From Brevibacillus laterosporus LMG 15441 (GTDB lineage Bacteria > Bacillota > Bacilli > Brevibacillales > Brevibacillaceae): DNA of 64,000 nucleotides. The notes under the pieces were generated by a model. The model was given only the letters and a program-made list of their open reading frames with translations, had not been told where the DNA came from and ran no database searches. Below are positions 29,601 through 44,600 of this stretch, one piece after another (within the stretch, counting starts at the first letter, position 1; every line of letters begins with the position of its first letter). The stretch is taken from the NCBI RefSeq assembly GCF_000219535.2, contig NZ_CP007806.1, positions 2,824,501-2,888,500 of the forward strand. Reading direction: 5' to 3'. The position numbers and the translations under genes were made by a program.

Positions 29601-32600
29601 GCGTAATGTTTCGTGACGTTGCGCTAATTGTTGGAAAGCTGCTTCTACACGATCCTTATCTAGCGAACCCTCTAGCATCATAATGCCTGGCATGTTGTAG
29701 CTTAGCTCTCCACCTTCAAGATGACTTAGAATGTATAGTCTCTTTTGAGCAGAGGAAACCAAGTAGTACTCACTGTTCTCTATGACAGGAATAGAAGCGT
29801 ACGTGTTATGCTCCATACTGGCTATCAGCTGAGCCAACTGTTCAATCGTCGGATATTTGAAAATGTCCCTTAGTGGTATCGCAACATTCATCACTTTATG
29901 AATCTTGGCAACTAAAGTAGTGGCACGTAGCGAATGCCCTCCCACATCAAAGAAATTCTCTGTCACTCCAACAGTTGAAAGACCAAGCACCTCTTGCCAA
30001 ATCAATGCCAAAGCTGTTTCCATTGGTGTCTTGGGAGCAACATACTCGTTTCCAGTTTGAATGCTTTCTTCTGGCACTGGCAAAGCTTTTCGATCAATTT
30101 TTCCATTTGGAGTAAGAGGCATTTTCTCCAATTGTACAAAGTAAGATGGAACCATGAATTCAGGCAGAACCTGATTTAATGCTTTTCGCAGTTCACGTAC
30201 CTTCAACAGATCTTCAGAAACAAAGTAGGCGCATAACTGATTTTGTCCAGCATCTCCTTCTTTTACAATGACGATCGCTTCCTGAATAGGAGCCACCTTC
30301 ATTAGCTGTACTTCCACTTCGCTAAGCTCAATACGATAGCCGCGAATTTTCACTTGATGATCAATTCGGCCTAAATACTCAATGCTACCGTTCGGTAACC
30401 ATCTGGCCAAGTCACCCGTTTTATACATCCGTTCGCCGGCTGCAAACGGATTATCCACGAATTTCTCCGCTGTTAGCTCCGGTAGGTGCAGGTATCCCCT
30501 AGCTAAACCACTTCCTGCCATGCATAGCTCCCCAGCTACTCCAATTGGCTGAAGCTGATTGTGAACGCCAATGATATAGACCTGTTTATTTGCTATCGGG
30601 CTTCCGATAGAAATTTCCTGTTCTGGATTCGTAATCATTAGAGATGTAGAGACTACACTGCTCTCTGTTGGACCGTATTCGTTGCAGATTTCAATGCTTG
30701 GCTTCATTTCCATCACTTTGTTAACTAGCGACGAAACGATCTTTTCTCCCCCAACTACAATATTCCTTACAGACTTCAGATCCTCTGGTTTCATCGTATC
30801 CACAATACTCCATAAGAAACTAGGTGAGCTTTGCAGATGTGTAATGCTCTCTTGCGTAATAGCATTTTTAATAGCAACAGGGTCTTTGCTTTCTCCATCC
30901 GGCAACAAATACACCGTTGAACCAGATACCAATGGACCAAACAAGTGTGTCAGGAATGGATCGAAGACAAATGGAGTAACCATCAGCACGCGGTCGTTTT
31001 TCGTAAACCCGAATGCATTTGATTTCCAATGGATCGTATTTGCAATACTTGCGTGTTCGACCATAACCCCTTTTGGTTTGCCCGTTGTGCCTGAGGTATA
31101 GATCACATAGGCTAAATCACTTTGTCCATGGATTGACTCCAAATTGGAACGCCCAGCCTGATAATTCGCAGAATCATCAAGAAGAACAAGTCTTTCTGTA
31201 GCAAAGAAGGAAAGCTGATCTAGCAAATGATGCTGCGTAACAACCAACTTCGCATCTGCATCCTCTAGCATGTAACGAATGCGATCCTCTGGGTATTCAG
31301 GGTCAATTGGTACGTAGGCACCGCCAGCCTTCAGGATTGCCAGTATGCCGACGATCATTTCTGTGGAACGTTCAGCCATAATGGCTACCAATTGATCAGC
31401 TTGCACACCTTTCAATCGTAATGTTCTTGCTAGTTGGTTTGCTTGATCATTTAACTCACGATAGGTCATTTGCTTATCCTGGCATACAATGGCTAGCTGA
31501 TCTGCCGAGAGTTCTGCTTGCTGTTCAAACAATTGATGAATCATGTACTCCTGTGGATAAGGGACTGCTGTATGGTTGAATTCCTTGATAATCTGCTCTT
31601 TTTCCTGCTCTGTTACTACTTCTACCATATTCACAGCGATGGCAGGGTTATTGATCACTTGCTGCATAACATGAACGAAATGCCCCAGGATTCTCTCAAC
31701 ACCCGCTTGATCGTACATAGCCGCATTGTACTCGACATGAATTCTAATTTCTTCACCAGGAATTACGATGAGATTAAAGTCATAATTGGTTTGTTCGACC
31801 ATCTTGACGTTTGTAACCTCAAATGCCGTTTCGTCATCTTTTCCTACCTGCTCCATCTGCTCTTCAACAGGATAGTTTTCAAACACCATAATATGGTTGA
31901 TCAAATCCTGTTTTTGTTCTGTCAGAGCCTGAATTTCGTAAAGTGGATGCGTGTCATATGCATGAGATGCCAAAGCTTTTTCTTGATTCTGCTTTAATAA
32001 ATCAGCGAAAGAAATGCCTTCCTCGCAATGGATACGAACAGGAATTGTATTGATAAACAAGCCAATCATATTCTCAACGTCTCGAATATCCGCTGGTCTA
32101 CCAGAAACTACACTTCCAAAGACGACATCATCCGTTCCATTGTATTTTTGAAGCATGATGCCCCATACCGATTGCATTAATGTATTGATTGTCACCTGAT
32201 TCTGTCTTGCTAGATTGTTCAACTGTGCCGTCAGATCTTTATCTACATCGCAGAAGCTCGTTCTAAAGATTTGCTCCGCTTCTTTATCTGGCGATTTTGC
32301 TTTTGGAACGATTGTTTGTTGCTCATAGCCTGCCAAATAATTGCTCCAATAGCTAGAAGATTCCCTACTGTCTTGGTGCTCCAGCCATTCAATATAGGCA
32401 CTATAAGGTGAGACTTCAGCCAATTGTGGAACTCTTTGCTGTAACATGGCAAAGTAGCATTCAAACACCTCTGATGCAACTAAAGATAAGCACCAGCCAT
32501 CCATTAAAATATGATGGGAGCTCCAAATCATTTTGTATTCTTCTTCCTCTGTCCGAAGAATAGAAACGCGCATCAATAAATCCTGGCTTAAGTCAAAGCC

Positions 32601-35600
32601 TGTTTCCCTGTCCTTCTTGATAAAGGAGGTAACGTAAGCATCCCGCTCTTCTACATCCATCACCATCAGGTTCTCATAATATAGCGAGCTATCTTTCTCT
32701 CGATATACGACCTGTAGCGGCTGCTCCTTCCATCCGTTGTAGAAATTCGTTCTAAATATCTCATGTCTTTGGAACAGCATACGTAAGCTTGTTTCAAAGA
32801 TGTCTACATGGAAGTTTCCACGGATGTCAAAAGTCGTTTGTTCAAAATAAGCTCCAGACTGCGGGTCCATCAAGCTATGGAACCACATTCCCTTTTGCAT
32901 CGGTGTCATCGCATAAATGTTTTCCACTTCACCTACATGACTGGTCTGTTCAACGATCTGTTCCAATTCATCAACAGTCAGTCCACGTAACAAGACATCG
33001 CTTGGCGTTAATTCTGGCCGCTCCTTGGCTACGCAGTGATTTAGAACTTCTCGGAGGCTGGCTTGTAGTAATGCTGCTAGCTGCTCCATCGTTTCTCTCT
33101 GGTACTCTTTTTCACTGTACGTAATTTCAAAGGATAGAGCGCCTTCTGAGATCAAACCATTCATGTCTAATGTAAATGGCATTGCTGCATTCGGGCTTGT
33201 CTCTGCACCACTTGCGTACAAAGAGAGCTTAATGTCATTGTTTTGCAAATCCTGGTCAAATTGTCCCAGATAGTTAAAGCTAATCTCAGGATCCGTAAAA
33301 GCACGATCCTCGTTTCGCTTAGACAAATATCTGTGAATGCCGTAACCAATTCCCTTTTGTGGGATATGACGAAGCCCTTCTTTAACACTCTTGATTTGCT
33401 GGGAAACATGTTTTCCTTCATGTAGTGTCAGTACTACTGGATATTGACTTGTAAACCAGCCGACAGTTCGGGTAATATCCATGTCTTCAATAATAGATTC
33501 GCGACCATGACCCTCTAGGCTCACATGGATTTGTTCTATTCCAGTCCAAGAATGTATAGCCATGCCAAGTGCTGTGAGCAGCAAATCATTCACTTCTGTA
33601 TTGTAGGCACGATTCGCTTGTTTCAGCAGTTGCTCTGTTTCCTCTGCTGTCCAATGCACCATAATAGACTGGCTGTCTTTCATAAGCGAAGTAGCTTGGT
33701 CATTATCTTTTGGCAACGGAGTCATCGGAATTTGTTCAAGGTGTTGCCAATACTCTCGCTCTTGCTCCATCGCATCTGACTTCGCATAAAGAGCCAAGTG
33801 TTCTGCCCACATCTGGAAGGAATCTGTTTTGTGCGGAAGACTAATGTCCTCTTTGTTCTGCGCTTGTTCATACCCATTCGCAATATCTTCGAATAGAATG
33901 CGCCATGAAACCCCATCTACTACTAGGTGATGAAGTATGATCAACAAATGATCACCTTGCTTGCAACGGAACAAGCCCAGTTTCATAAGCGGTCCTTCGC
34001 TTATGTTCATGCTGCTTTGCAGCTCACTTGCCTTTGCTTCGACCGCTGTCGCTTCGTCAGATACATCTCGGAAATCAACAACCTCCAAGCTGTAGAGTTC
34101 GCCTTCCTCAATGCCACGGTTCCGTGCTTTATACCCGTTATCCGTTGGGATATATACAGTCCGTACAGCATCATGGTGTTCAGCAATCTTTTGCATCACC
34201 TTGCGAAGCGCTTCTTCCTCAAAGCCTTGCTCTTTAAACAACATAACGGACTGGTTATAGTGATGTTGTTGTGTGTATGCTTGCTCAAAGAACCAATGCT
34301 GAATCGGAGTTAATTCCACCTCGCCTATCACTTCACCTTGGTCCGCCAATCTGGTGATCGATTGAATCCGTTTGCTCAATTCGGCAATGGTTGGATATTG
34401 GAACAAGTCCTTCATTTCCAGCTTATAGCCTGCTTGGAACAAGCGTGATGATACCTGGATGGACTTGATAGAGTCCCCACCAAGATCAAAGAATTTATCC
34501 ATGATCCCTATTGCATCCGTTCCAAGTACTTCTTGCCAGATAGAGACAAGCGTCTTCTCAACCAGTGTACGTGGAGCTACGTAATCTGCACCTGTTTGTA
34601 CACTTCCTTCTGGGGCCGGCAAAGCCTTGCGGTCAATTTTACCGTTTGGCGTTAGTGGCATCTCATCCAATTGAATAAAGTAGGTTGGAATCATGTACCC
34701 TGGCAATTCTTGAGATAGTGTGTTGCGGAGTTCGCTTAGGGTCAGGGTTTTCGTCGCTACAAAATAAGCGCACAACTGCTTAACCCCAGCCTCATTTTCT
34801 TGAGCAACTACGATAGCCTCCTGCATGAATGGCGTCTTCAAGAGCTTGGACTCAACTTCCCCTAGTTCAATCCGATTACCGCGTATTTTTACTTGGTGGT
34901 CGATTCGGCCAACGTACTCCATGTTTCCATCCGACAACCATCTTGCCAAATCTCCAGTTCTGTACATTTTCTCTCCCGGAACAAACGGATTATCCACAAA
35001 CTTTTCTGCCGTTAGCTCTGGTCGATTCAAATAGCCTCGCCCTACTCCTTTTCCGCCAATATACAGTTCACCTAGAACACCTATCGGCAACATAGCATGG
35101 TTCTCATTTAACACGTACAGATTGACGTTAGGCAACGGCTTCCCAATAGGTAAGCTCACTGAAGGTACAATCGTTACTTGTTCGAAATAACTAGAATCGA
35201 TGCACGCTTCTGTAACACCGTAACTATTTAAAATACGCATTTGTGAACCAAATCTACTCACCAATTGAGCAAAGGCATCTGAAGGGCATTGATCTGATCC
35301 TACAATTAATGTTTTCAAAGAACGAATGTCCAAGCTGTTTTCATACACGTACTCCATAAGTGGAATAACGATGGCTGGTGTAGATTCAAAAATGGTGATT
35401 TTGTACTCTTTCATCAATCCGTAGATACGAACAGGATCTAATCTGGACTGACTCGGGCAAATCACTAATTTTCCGCCATGTAACAATGCTCGAACATAAT
35501 CACCTGTAAATACGTCAAATGAGAAGCTTGCCCATTGCAGCAATCGAACGGCATTCTCTTCTAATCGGTACGCTTTGTTCCAAGCAGCAGCGATTGAAGT

Positions 35601-38600
35601 AACCTGCTTGTGCTCAATCATGACACCTTTAGGCTTGCCTGTTGTTCCTGACGTATAGATGACATAAGCAAGATGTGCTGGGCTCGATGCTGCTACTAGA
35701 TTCGTTCCATCTTGATCGTAGCTGTCGGGATCATCTAACAGTACGAGTTTTCCAGTAAAGGATACACGCTCTACTAAATGACTCTGCAAGACCAATAATT
35801 TTGCTTGAGCATCCTCTAGCATATAGCTGATACGTTCTTCTGGATATTCAGGATCAATTGGTACATACGCACCGCCAGCTTTGAGAATTCCCAAGATCCC
35901 AACCATCATTTCAACCGATCGATCAACCATTATTCCTACTAACTGATCGGCTTCAACACCTTCAGCTCGCAATGTTCGGGCTAGCTGATTCGCTCGCTCG
36001 TTGAGTTCGCGGTAGGTTAATTGATCGCCCTCATGCACAACCGCTACTTGATCTGGAGCACGCTCCACTTGCTCTTCAAATAAGCGATGTATCGTTTTTT
36101 CGCTTGCATAATCTATAGCCGTAGCATTAAACACATCTAAAATTGCTTCTTTTTCTGCCAAAGTAATCATGTCGAAAGACCCTAGTGTATTTTGAGGATT
36201 TTGGACAATGGCAGAAATGATTTGTTTGAAATGCCCCACTATGCGCTCAACAGTCTCTCTCTTGAATAGAGCTGTAGCATATTCTAATGTGCATACAATT
36301 CCTTCTTCTCTCTCCATAGCTTCTAGCGTTAGATCAAATTTAGCCACGATATTTTCACTTGGATAAGGCTTAACATGTAAACCTTCCATCTGTAGCTCGC
36401 CTTGCTCCAATGTGATAAATTCAAACATCGTGTCAAACAGAGGATTTCGACTTAAATCTCGGTTTACTTTCAGCTTTTCTACCAATTCTTCAAATGGATA
36501 ATCCTGATTTTCATAAGCTTTGAGAGCATTTACCTTCACTTCTTGCAAATATTCATCGAAGGATTTGTCTTTAGACGGATAGTTGCGAAGTGCTAAGGTA
36601 TTCAGGAAAACACCAATCATGTCTTCAAGGTCAGCATGTGGTCTTCCAGCAATCGGAGTTCCCACAATGATATCCTCTTGTCCTGTATATTTATGCAGGA
36701 GCGTAGTATAGGCTGCTAGCATGACCATGTGTAAGGTAGAACCCGTTTGAGCCGCGAGTTTCTTTAAGCCCTCTCTATCATGATCCTCTATCACAAATTC
36801 AATCGTTTCACCAGCAAAGCTTTGTAGAGCTGGTCGAACATAGTCGGTAGGCAGATCTAGTACAGGAATCTCTTTGCGGAAGGCATCCAGCCAATATGCT
36901 TCCTGCTGTTGCATTTGCTCACTGTGAACATTTGTATGTTGCCATGCCGCATAATCCTTGTATTGGATGCGAAGCGGTGATAGCTCTTCTCCTGCATATA
37001 GTCGAGCGAATTCTTGAATAAGATTGCCCATTGAAACCCCATCAGAAATGATATGGTGCATATCAAATAGCAAGAGGTAACGATCAGGGTTGGTTTCAAT
37101 CAAACCAACACGTAGCAATGGTGCCATTTTTAAGTCAAATTCGCGGATAAATCCACGGACATGCTCTTTTGCTTCTTCAAGACTTGCCCGTACATGCGAA
37201 ATAGAGAAGTCAACCTCCTGATGAACTCGTTGTACTGGTTCTCCATTTACCATTTCAAAGCTGGTTCGTAAGGTTTCGTGACGCTCGATCAGCTTCTGGA
37301 AGGCTTCCTCCACCCGCTGTTTATCCAACGAGCCTTCAATCATCACGATATCTGGCATATTGTAGCTAATTTCGCCACCTGTGAACTGACTTAAAATGTA
37401 TAAACGTTTTTGTGCTGAAGATACAGGGTAATACTCTCGCTCCTCAGTAACTGGAATTGAGGTATACGTACTTTGCTCCTTACCAACTATTACGTTGGCC
37501 ATTTGCCCGATAGTCGGGTATTGGAATACATCCCGAAGAGGAAGATTTTTGTTCATTTCTTTATAGATCTTCGCTACCAAGTTGGTGGCTCGTAAGGAAT
37601 GCCCACCGATTTCAAAGAAGTTATCTCTTATTCCGATGGTTTCTAGTCCTAGTACCTCTTGCCAAATTTGTACCAGCTTAACTTCCATCCAAGTACGAGG
37701 TGCCACGTACTCTGCTCCAGTGTGAATGCCTCCTTCTGGGGCAGGCAGTGCGTTACGATCAATCTTTCCATTTGGTGTAAGTGGCATTTGTTCCAATTGA
37801 ATAAAGTAGGACGGAACCATATAGCTTGGCAATTCCTGAGACAATTGGGCTTTTAGATCATAGACAGTTAGTTGTTGATCTGCTACAAAATAAGCGCATA
37901 GTTGCTGCTGACCCTCTTGATCTCCACGTGCAATGACCACTGCCTCCGCTACCGAGCCTACATGTAATAGCTGTGTCTCTATTTCACCTAGCTCAATTCG
38001 ATGACCTCTAATTTTTACCTGATGGTCAATCCGACCAAGATACTCGATCGTTCCATCTGGTAGCCATTTGGCCAAATCTCCTGTTTGATAAATTCTTTCT
38101 CCTGGTACAAACGGATTCTCAACAAACTTCTCTGCCGTAAGCTCAGGACGATTCCAATAGCCTCTTGCCAATCCTTCACCTGCGATGCACAGCTCCCCTG
38201 CAACCCCGATCGGTTGTGGTTGACCCTCAGCATTTAACAGATAGAAGCGTGTATTGAGAAGCGGCTTACCGATTGTTATTTGCTCCTCATCTGTCACATC
38301 TCCGACTGACGACCATACAGTGGTTTCCGTTGGTCCATACATATTGTATAGACTTGCAGATGTATTCTTGCGTAACGCCTCCAGTAAGGAGGTAGGCAGT
38401 GCTTCTCCCCCGAGCATAATTACTTGTAGCTGTTGCAAGCAATCCAGATCGTTAGACGATAGCAACATCTGCATCCGAGATGGCGTCATTTGAATCATGT
38501 CTATTTGTTGTTCGACAATCACATCACTCAATGCTTTTGGATCTGTTTGCTGATCTGTATTAGCTAGAACGACTTTTACTCCTTTACTTAATGCTAGGAA

Positions 38601-41600
38601 TGTCTCTAACACGAAGATATCAAACGAGATCGTGGTAACAGATAAGAGCGACTTGCCTTGAACAAATTCAATTCGATCGGTGATACCTTGTATCAGGTTT
38701 ACGACCGACTGATGCTGAAGCATAACCCCTTTTGGTTTACCTGTTGATCCAGACGTATAGATGACATAAGCCAAATCATCGGAACTACCCAACGCATCTA
38801 GATTTGAGCCATCATGATGATAAGAGGCTTCTTCATCTAATGAGATACGTCTGTTTACAAAAGTAAGGCGATCGTACAATTGATTTTGCATGACGACCAG
38901 TTTGGCTCCAGCGTCCTCTAGCATGTAACGGATACGTTCTTCTGGATATTCCGGATCAATCGGTACATAAGCCCCGCCGGCCTTCAAGATACCTAATAAT
39001 CCGATCATCATTTCTAAAGAACGATCCACCATAATACCGACTAGCTGATCTGGCTGAACACCTTCAGCACGTAGTGTGCGTGCCAATTGGTTAGCTCGTT
39101 CATTTAGTTCACGGAATGTCAACTGCTGTCCTTCGTAAACCACGGCCACTTGATCTGGTGTACGCATCACCTGATCCTCAAATAACTGGTGAATCGTTTT
39201 TTCACGAGGATATTCTGCTGTTGTATCATTAAACGTCTCAAGAATGAACGCTTTCTCTCTAGCTGTTATCATCTCAAGAGTAGCCAGCTTTTCATGTGGA
39301 TCATTAATAATACCATCGATCACCTGTAGGAAATGTTCCGCCATCCGTTCTATGGTCTCACGTTTGTATAGTGAGGTAGCATATTCCATTCCACATCTGA
39401 TGCCCTCTGCTTCTTCCACTGCATTCAATGTTAAATCAAACTTGGCAACACCATGCTCATCTGCATAAGGAGTAAATGTCAAGTCTTCAATAGCAAACTC
39501 CTCATTCTCCGTATTTTGCATGATAAACATTGTGTCAAATAATGGATTTCGGCTGAAGTCACGAGCCAGGTGCAATTGTTCAACCAGTTCCTCGAACGGA
39601 TACTCCTGATGCTCAAATGCTTCTAACGCATGTTCCTTGACTTCTTGCACGAACGCATAGAAGGATTTTTCTTTTGCAGGCTGAGTCCGGATCGCTAATG
39701 TATTAATAAACATACCAATTAAGTTTTCTAAATCAGCATGAGGTCTACCAGCAATTGGCGTTCCGATGATGATATCTTCTTGTCCGCTATATTTGTGAAG
39801 CATCGTGGAATAGCTAGCCAGCAAAACCATAAATAAAGTAGAACCAGTCTGAGCTGCGATCTCTTTTAATCCCTTACTACGTTCTTTGTCAATGAAGAAA
39901 TCAAAAGTATCTCCCTGATAAGTTTGTATCGCAGGTCTGACAAAGTCCGTTGGCATATCCAAGACTGGAATTTCTCCGTGGAAAACATCTAGCCAATATT
40001 CTTCCTGCTTGTTCATTTGTTGGCTTTGTACTTCCTCTTGTTGCCACACTGCATAATCCTTGTATTGAATTCGAAGCGCTGGCAGCTCCTCACCTTTATA
40101 TAATTGAACGAACTCATGTATCAGAATGCTTGAAGATGCACCATCAGAAACAATGTGGTGTATATCAAACAGGAGAAGGTGTCGATTTATGCCAAGCTCG
40201 ATGAGTCCGACTCTGAGAAGCGGCGCTTTTTCCAAATCAAATGCGCGAACAAAAGCTCTAATCAGATGCTTCGCTTCTTCTTCAGTTGCCTGGGCATACT
40301 CTACTTCAAACTCTACTTCCTGATACACCCGCTGAATCGGCTCTCTATTTATCATTTCAAAGCCAGTTCGCAGTGCTTCATGTCGTTCAATCAATTTTCT
40401 AAAGGCTTCTTCTAAGGATGTTCGCTTAAGTGGACCCTCTATTAGAAGGACGCTCGGCATATTGTAGCTGAGCTCTCCACCTTCCATCTGACCTAAGACA
40501 TACAATCGTTTTTGAGCGGATGAGACAGGATAGTAATCTCTTTGCTCAACAATAGGTACAGAAGCATACGTAGCTTGAGAGTTTGTATCTGTAATTTTTG
40601 CTGCCATTTGCTCAATCGTTGGTGAGCTAAATACGTCCCGTAACGCTACGTTTAGCCCCAACTCTTTGTGTATTTTAGCCACTAAAGTTGTCGCACGTAA
40701 CGAGTGGCCTCCAATATCAAAGAAGTTGTCCTTCACTCCAATGTCTGATACGCCCAGTACCTCTGCCCAAATCTGCGCTAAGGAAAGTTCCAGTGAAGTG
40801 CGTGGTGCTACATGCTCTACTCCCGTTTGCAGACTACCCTCTGGGGCAGGTAATGCTTTTCGATCAATTTTTCCGTTTGGTGTTAGTGGTAGCTCCTCAA
40901 GCTGCACAAAGTACGAAGGGATCATATATGCAGGTAGCTCTTGCATAAGCGTTGCTCTCAAATCGCTCACGATAAGCTGATCGTCAGCTACAAAGTAGGC
41001 GCATAGATGCTTTTGTCCAACTGAATCCTCCTGAGCTATCACCACAACTTCTTCAATCGCATGTATCTTCAATAGCTGTGCTTCTATTTCACCTAGCTCA
41101 ATTCGGTTTCCACGAATCTTAACTTGATGGTCGATTCGGCCTACATATTCGATATTGCCATCTGGTAGCCATCTGACTAGATCACCTGTTCTGTACATTC
41201 TTTCGTTGTCTACAAATGGACTGTCTACAAATTTTTCTGCTGTCAGATCAGGGCGATTCAGGTAACCACGTCCCACACCTATTCCAGAAATATACAGCTC
41301 ACCTGGAATTCCTACAGGCTGTATTGCACGATTCTCATCCAAAACGTACATTTTCACGTTAGGCAACGGCTTTCCTATCGGTAGATTCAACGATAAGAGA
41401 TTTGTCGTCTGCTCATAGAAGCTTGAATCAATGCACGCTTCTGTCACACCATAGCTGTTAAGAATGCGCATCTGGTCACCAAATCTACTTAGCAACTGAG
41501 CAAAAGCTTCTACAGGGCATTGGTCTGAACCTACAATCAGCGTTTTTAATGTATGGATATCTAGCTGGTTCTCGTAGACGTAATCCATAAGAGGAATCAC

Positions 41601-44600
41601 GATAGCTGGTGTTGATTCAAAAATGCTAACCTGATGCTTACGAATTAGCTCATAGATACTAGCAGGGTCCAATCTGACATGACTTGGGCAAATAACTAAT
41701 TCCCCGCCATGTAAGAGAGCACGTACATAATCACCTGTGAATACGTCAAAGGCAAAACTAGCCCATTGCAAGACTTTTGGATGTTGTTCATGTAACCCAT
41801 AGGCTACTTTCCAAGCATCGGACATAGCAGTCAATTGCTTGTGCTCAATCATGACACCTTTTGGCTTACCAGTTGTTCCTGACGTATAGATGACATAAGC
41901 CAGATGATTTGGTGATTGTATCGGTTCCAGATTTGAGCCATTTTCACTATAAGACTCTGGCTTATCCAGAAGCACCATGCTTCCAATAAAGGCAACACGA
42001 TCTTGTAAGTGGCTTTGTGTAACAATCAGGCTTGCTCTCGCATCCTCTAGCATGTAGCTGATACGTTCTTCAGGATACTCAGGATCAATCGGAACATAAG
42101 CAGCACCCGCTTTTAGAATTCCTAAAATCCCAATCATCATCTCAACAGAACGCTCCACCATGATCCCTATCAGTTGATCAGCTTGTACGCCCTTACTTCT
42201 CAAGGTTCTGGCTAACTGATTTGCTCGTTCATTCAGTTCTCGATAAGTCAACTGCTCGTCTTCGCACACAATTGCCACTTGATCTGGTGTACGCTCTACC
42301 TGATTCTCAAACAATTGCTGGACAGTCTTCTCTTCCTGATATTCAGCTATTACGTTGTTTGATTGAAGTAAGATTTGCGCTTTTTCTTCAGCGGTTACCA
42401 GTTCCAGTTGATCTACAGATACCTGAGGATCATTGACCACTTGCTGTAGCATGTGAACAAAATGGCCCAAAATCCTGTCAATTCCTGTTTGATCAAAGAC
42501 AGACGCATTGTATTCGATATGGACTCTAATTTCTTCCCCAGGGAGAATATTTAGATTAAAGTCATAGTTTGTCTGTTCTACAATCGAAACGTTAGCAACC
42601 TCAAAGGCTTCCGGATTATTACCACCGACTTGCTCCATCTGTTGTTCCATCGGATAGTTTTCAAACACCATAATATGGTTAATCAAATCTTGTTTTTGTT
42701 CAGACAAGGCTTGGATTTCATAAAGTGGATACGTGTCATACGCATGAGATGCTATTGCATGCTCTTGACTTCGTTTCATCACCTCAGCAAATGTATCACC
42801 AGCCTCAGAACGAACACGAATTGGAATGGTATTAATGAACAGACCAATCATGCTCTCTACATCTGGAATATCAGCCGGTCTTCCTGAAACAACGCTTCCG
42901 AAAACAACATCTTTACTACCATTATATTTCTGAAGCATCAGACCCCACACAGTTTGCATTAACGTATAGATTGTCACCTGCTGTTTTCTTGCAAGCCCAT
43001 TCATCTGCACAGTCAGTTCTCGACTCAAATCGCAGAAACGATGGTCGAAAACCGGAAGTTCTTTTCTTGGAAGTTTCTCTTTTGGCACTGTCGTTTGTTG
43101 GTCATACCCAGCCAAATAATTGCTCCAATAGCTAGATGCTTCCTGCATGTCCTGACGCTCTAACCATTCGATATAGGCACTATATGGCGGAACCTCAGTC
43201 AATCTCGGTTCTCTATTTTGCATGATGGCAAAGTAGCATTCAAACACCTCTTGAGCAACCAGAGATAAGCACCAGCCATCCATGAGAATATGATGGGAAC
43301 TCCAGATGACCCTGTATTCCTCCGTACCTGTTCGTAATACGGATATCCGCAACAGCGTATCCTGGCTAAGATCAAATCCTGTTTCTTTATCCCTTTGGAT
43401 AAAGTCTTTCAAATACAATTCCTGTTCAGCTTTATCCATTCCCAGCAGCTCTTCATAATGAAGAACATGGGCTCTATTTTGGAAGACAACTTGAACTGGT
43501 TGATCCTTCCAGTCATTGTAGAAGCTTGTTCTAAAAATCTCGTGGCGTTGGAACAGCATTTGTAAGCTTTGTCCGAAAACGGTAGCATCAAAGCGTCCAA
43601 GCACATCAAATGCCGTTTGTTCAAAATAAGCTCCTGATTGCGGATCCATGAGACTATGGAACCACATTCCCTTCTGCATTGGCGTCATTTCATAAATGTT
43701 TTCAATTTCACCAATGTGTTTGGTTTTTGCTTCGATCTGTTCAAGCTCTTCTACCGTCAATCCTTTTAGTAAAACATCACTTGGCGTCAGTTCTGTATGT
43801 TCTTTCGATACGCAGTGTTCAATTACTTGACCTAGACTCTCTTGTAAAAGCTTAGTGAGCTGCTCCATCGTTTCGCGATGATACTCTTTGCCACTGTAAT
43901 GGATTGTCATTGACAAGGCACCATTCGAAATCATGCCATTCATATCCATGGCATATTGCATCGTCGCATTTTCACTCATGTCTGAGCCTTTTGAATGTGG
44001 AGATAGCTCAATAGCATTGTTTTGCAAGTCCTGATCAAACTGACCGAGATAATTAAAGCTAATCTCAGGTTCAGATGTGAATGCATGCTCCTCACGGCTG
44101 TCAGATAAATATCTTAGGATACCGTAGCCAATTCCCTTTTGAGGTATTTGGCGAAGACCTTCTTTAGTTGTTTTTATTAATGTTGACATCTGTTTGCCTG
44201 CATTCATCTGTAGCAGGACAGGATATTGACTCGTAAACCATCCTACGGTACGTGTGATGTCGACATCTGAAAGAATAGCCTCTCTGCCGTGTCCCTCCAT
44301 ATTTATCAGCACTTGTTCCATTCCTGCCCAAGAATGAAGCGCTAAGCTTAAGGCTGCCAGCAATAGGTCATTTACCTCTGTGTTATAAGCTCGGTTTGCT
44401 TGTTTTAACAATTGCTCGGTTTCCTGCTCTGTCCAATGAACAGTGACAGACTCAACATCCTTCATCAACGAAGCAACATGTCTGTTATCTTTTGGAAATG
44501 GGGAGGTTTTTGTTTGGTCGATTTGCTGCCAGTATTTACGCTCTAGCTCGATTTGTTCGCTATTCGCGTATTGGGATAACTGCTCTGCCCATGTACGGAA

